A stretch of 64,000 bases of DNA from contig JAMXBB010000006.1 of NCBI GenBank assembly GCA_024138015.1, positions 77,874,627 to 77,938,626 of the forward strand. Reading direction: 5' to 3'. This stretch comes from Lumnitzera littorea (lineage: Eukaryota; Streptophyta; Magnoliopsida; Myrtales; Combretaceae). The notes below the pieces were generated by a model that was not told the DNA's origin, did no database searches, and was given only the letters and a program-made list of their open reading frames with translations. The position numbers and the translations under genes were made by a program. This document shows positions 62,204 through 64,000 of this stretch, one piece after another (position 1 is the first letter of the stretch; every line of letters starts with the position of its first letter).

Positions 62204-63945
62204 TGTCACAACCTGAGGGCGACCTAGTTGTGGCAAACGCCACATATCGCTTAAAAGATCAAAGATTAGTTTCCCTTCCAATCATTAATCCTTTATACGA
62301 CATACAAGGCTATTATAATCATTAGCTCTCTAAGAACAATTAGATAAAATGATATCATAACATATTAATATTAAAATAACATTTAGATAAAAAATATTTG
62401 CACTAAACAAAAGTTACAGTAATCCAAACTATCTATAAGGTAGCTATAGTAAAATCATAATGAAAAACACATAAGAGTTTACATTTGTTCTCTCAATGCT
62501 TATATTGGCTTACAATTGCCCAAAATCCAATACCGACCATTGTCATCTTGCGGCTAGCGTTTACAAAAAGGTAATCTTGCATCAAAAGTCTATGTGGGTG
62601 TAAGTCAAATAGCTTAGTGAATTAAACCCTTGACCATACCAATAAGCAAGTTATACATATATTAATTTCTAACATATGAATGCATAAACAAGCATAATGC
62701 CAATCAAATACATACAGTTAACCAAGTACTGTATGCAACTCAGATTTAACGCCCTCTAAAGTCAAGGTTAGAGTACATACGGCATTAGTCAGATCCAGGT
62801 ATTATACCAAAACTTACTTTACTATAAAACTCCATGTTTCATATTTAAATAAATCAATCCTTTTGTTTTTAATCAAAAACTAAGTTCTAGGTATAATTGT
62901 AAGTGAACCTCCATAATCCATACTCACCCCTAAATGAAGGCCTCAAGACTCGACCCTTAGTCAAGCGGTTAGCACCTCCAACGCCTAGTATTTCTGTAGG
63001 TCGAGGTAAGATCATGTTGTACGTGTGTACCATACTAAAACACTATACTCATAAATTAACAACCTCCGTATAGCCTCTCCTTACCTCTGTGTGAGTGACG
63101 GTAGGAATTATTTTATGCAATGTATGTTTATGCGTATTTCGACTTATTTAATACGTCTTATATAATTAAGTCCGATTATTGTATGACAAGTCAATATCAC
63201 AAACAGTATAGTTACTATCCAGTCTACTATACAACAAAAATTCATTATCAGTATTTAAAGTAATTTCACAATTCAACAAGCAATAGCATTCACATACATG
63301 TCCCAACCCCATACAACATCCAATTAATAGTATTATTTAAATTCACTAACTACAAACACAAACAAGTATGGAATCATAGGGAACACTTACGTGGCCATGA
63401 TGTATCTCATGAGTCGTAGTAATCCACAAAAAGATTTGAACCCTCGTTAGAATCACCTGATTATTATAAAATAGAAAAGGTAATAAGTAACTAGGTGAAT
63501 TAGTTATTCTAGGTAATCACTTGCCTAAATCTACTTAGATTTCTATCAGTTTTCCCCGATTTGAACTTTTTTGTTGATCACATATAACTTGTTCGTTTTA
63601 TGTTTGATATTTATAAGTTCATAGTCGATTTTCATAGTTTTTCAAACGTACATTCACATGGCCGGGTTCGTTGTGGACATTAAGACTTACATTTTTTTTT
63701 TATATGAGCTTAAATTATTATAAATTTAGTTATTTTGACTTAAATGTTTTTATTTATTAATTTTGTGTTTCACTTTATTGATTTATAATTTAATTAATTT
63801 CTAAATTTTTATATTCTTATAATTTTGAACTTTTCTTATTATGTATTATTACTATTACTGTAATTTGGGGTTTAAGTAAATTATTTACAAAGATTGCTAA
63901 TGTGGCACAATTTCATTAGTCCATGTGGCAATTTGTGAAATTTTC
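62204..63945 (-). mobile_element. Giant LTR, cut by an assembly junction
   Basis: It starts TGTCACAACC right after the satellite pentamer GTGTT. Family blocks are in the usual order: GACATACAAGG (62299), ATGATATCATAACATA (62350), GTCAAGGTTAGAG (62762), ACTCACCCC (62931), ACTTACGTGGCCATGATG (63388). It is truncated after GCAATTTGTGAAATTTTC by one N at 63946. Confidence 0.85.
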
Positions 63946-64000
63946 NCATTAATCCTTTATACGACATACAAGGCTATTATAATCATTAGCTCTCTAAGAA
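63946..64000. other. Single-N junction followed by an exact copy of an earlier LTR stretch
   Basis: The 54 bases 63947-64000 are identical to 62283-62336, near the start of the same LTR. Like the junction at 764, this looks like an unmerged or wrongly ordered contig end. Confidence 0.85.

Overview
This is a gene-desert window from a plant nuclear genome, almost certainly an angiosperm and probably a eudicot. The evidence is a very AT-rich sequence full of plant-type LTR retrotransposons (Ty3/gypsy chromovirus, Athila and a Tat-like group, plus Ty1/copia), initiator-tRNA-Met primer sites, AAACCCTAA telo-box motifs and a long satellite. I found no intact host gene, rRNA, tRNA or CRISPR array. 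Every protein-like stretch is a decayed retroelement, except one 118-codon fragment of unknown origin.

One family dominates. It is a giant (3.6-4.7 kb) non-coding LTR that starts TGTAAACCC/TGTAGACCC and ends GGGTCATGACA, and by my boundaries it covers more than half of the window. It is tied to a chromovirus because at 31.6-32.2 kb a chromodomain/integrase C-terminus (minus strand) and a polypurine tract run straight into it. Four copies are clean solo LTRs with 5-bp target duplications (4573-8939 TCAAT; 18901-22484 TCTAC/T; 44184-47938 GGGGC; 53615-57277 ATTGC). Others are broken, inverted or cut by gaps.

Layout: 1-9084, a 5' giant LTR (start outside the window) carrying a nested solo LTR. 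9085-12060, decayed Ty3 internal region (primer site, gag fused to RNase H, integrase), then another LTR near 12225. 12.8-15.5 kb, Ty1/copia remnants. 15.55-16.44 kb, a solo LTR. 16.45-26.48 kb, an Athila element (LTR, leader, gag) split by a short gag-protease element whose left LTR is itself split by a giant solo LTR. 26.48-32.17 kb, the chromovirus 3' LTR (holding a separate 2.1-kb LTR) and its chromodomain end. 32.2-40 kb, more giant LTR pieces, including a large inverted pair and a 500-N gap. 40-49.2 kb, a satellite segment carrying a second gag-only element with two 883-bp LTRs. 49.2-57.4 kb, LTR within LTR. 57.4-62.2 kb, the main satellite array. 62.2 kb to the end, one more giant LTR reaching an assembly junction.

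Two things stand out. First, the satellite is a higher-order repeat: monomers of about 222 bp plus one of about 305 bp form a 7-monomer unit of about 1.63 kb, and the giant LTR meets it at the same monomer position in three places, in both orientations. Second, two different non-autonomous elements carry only gag or gag-protease. Their reading frames are nearly free of frameshifts but full of stops that fit C-to-T changes, as expected for heavily methylated DNA. The window looks like pericentromeric or other constitutive heterochromatin; that is an inference.
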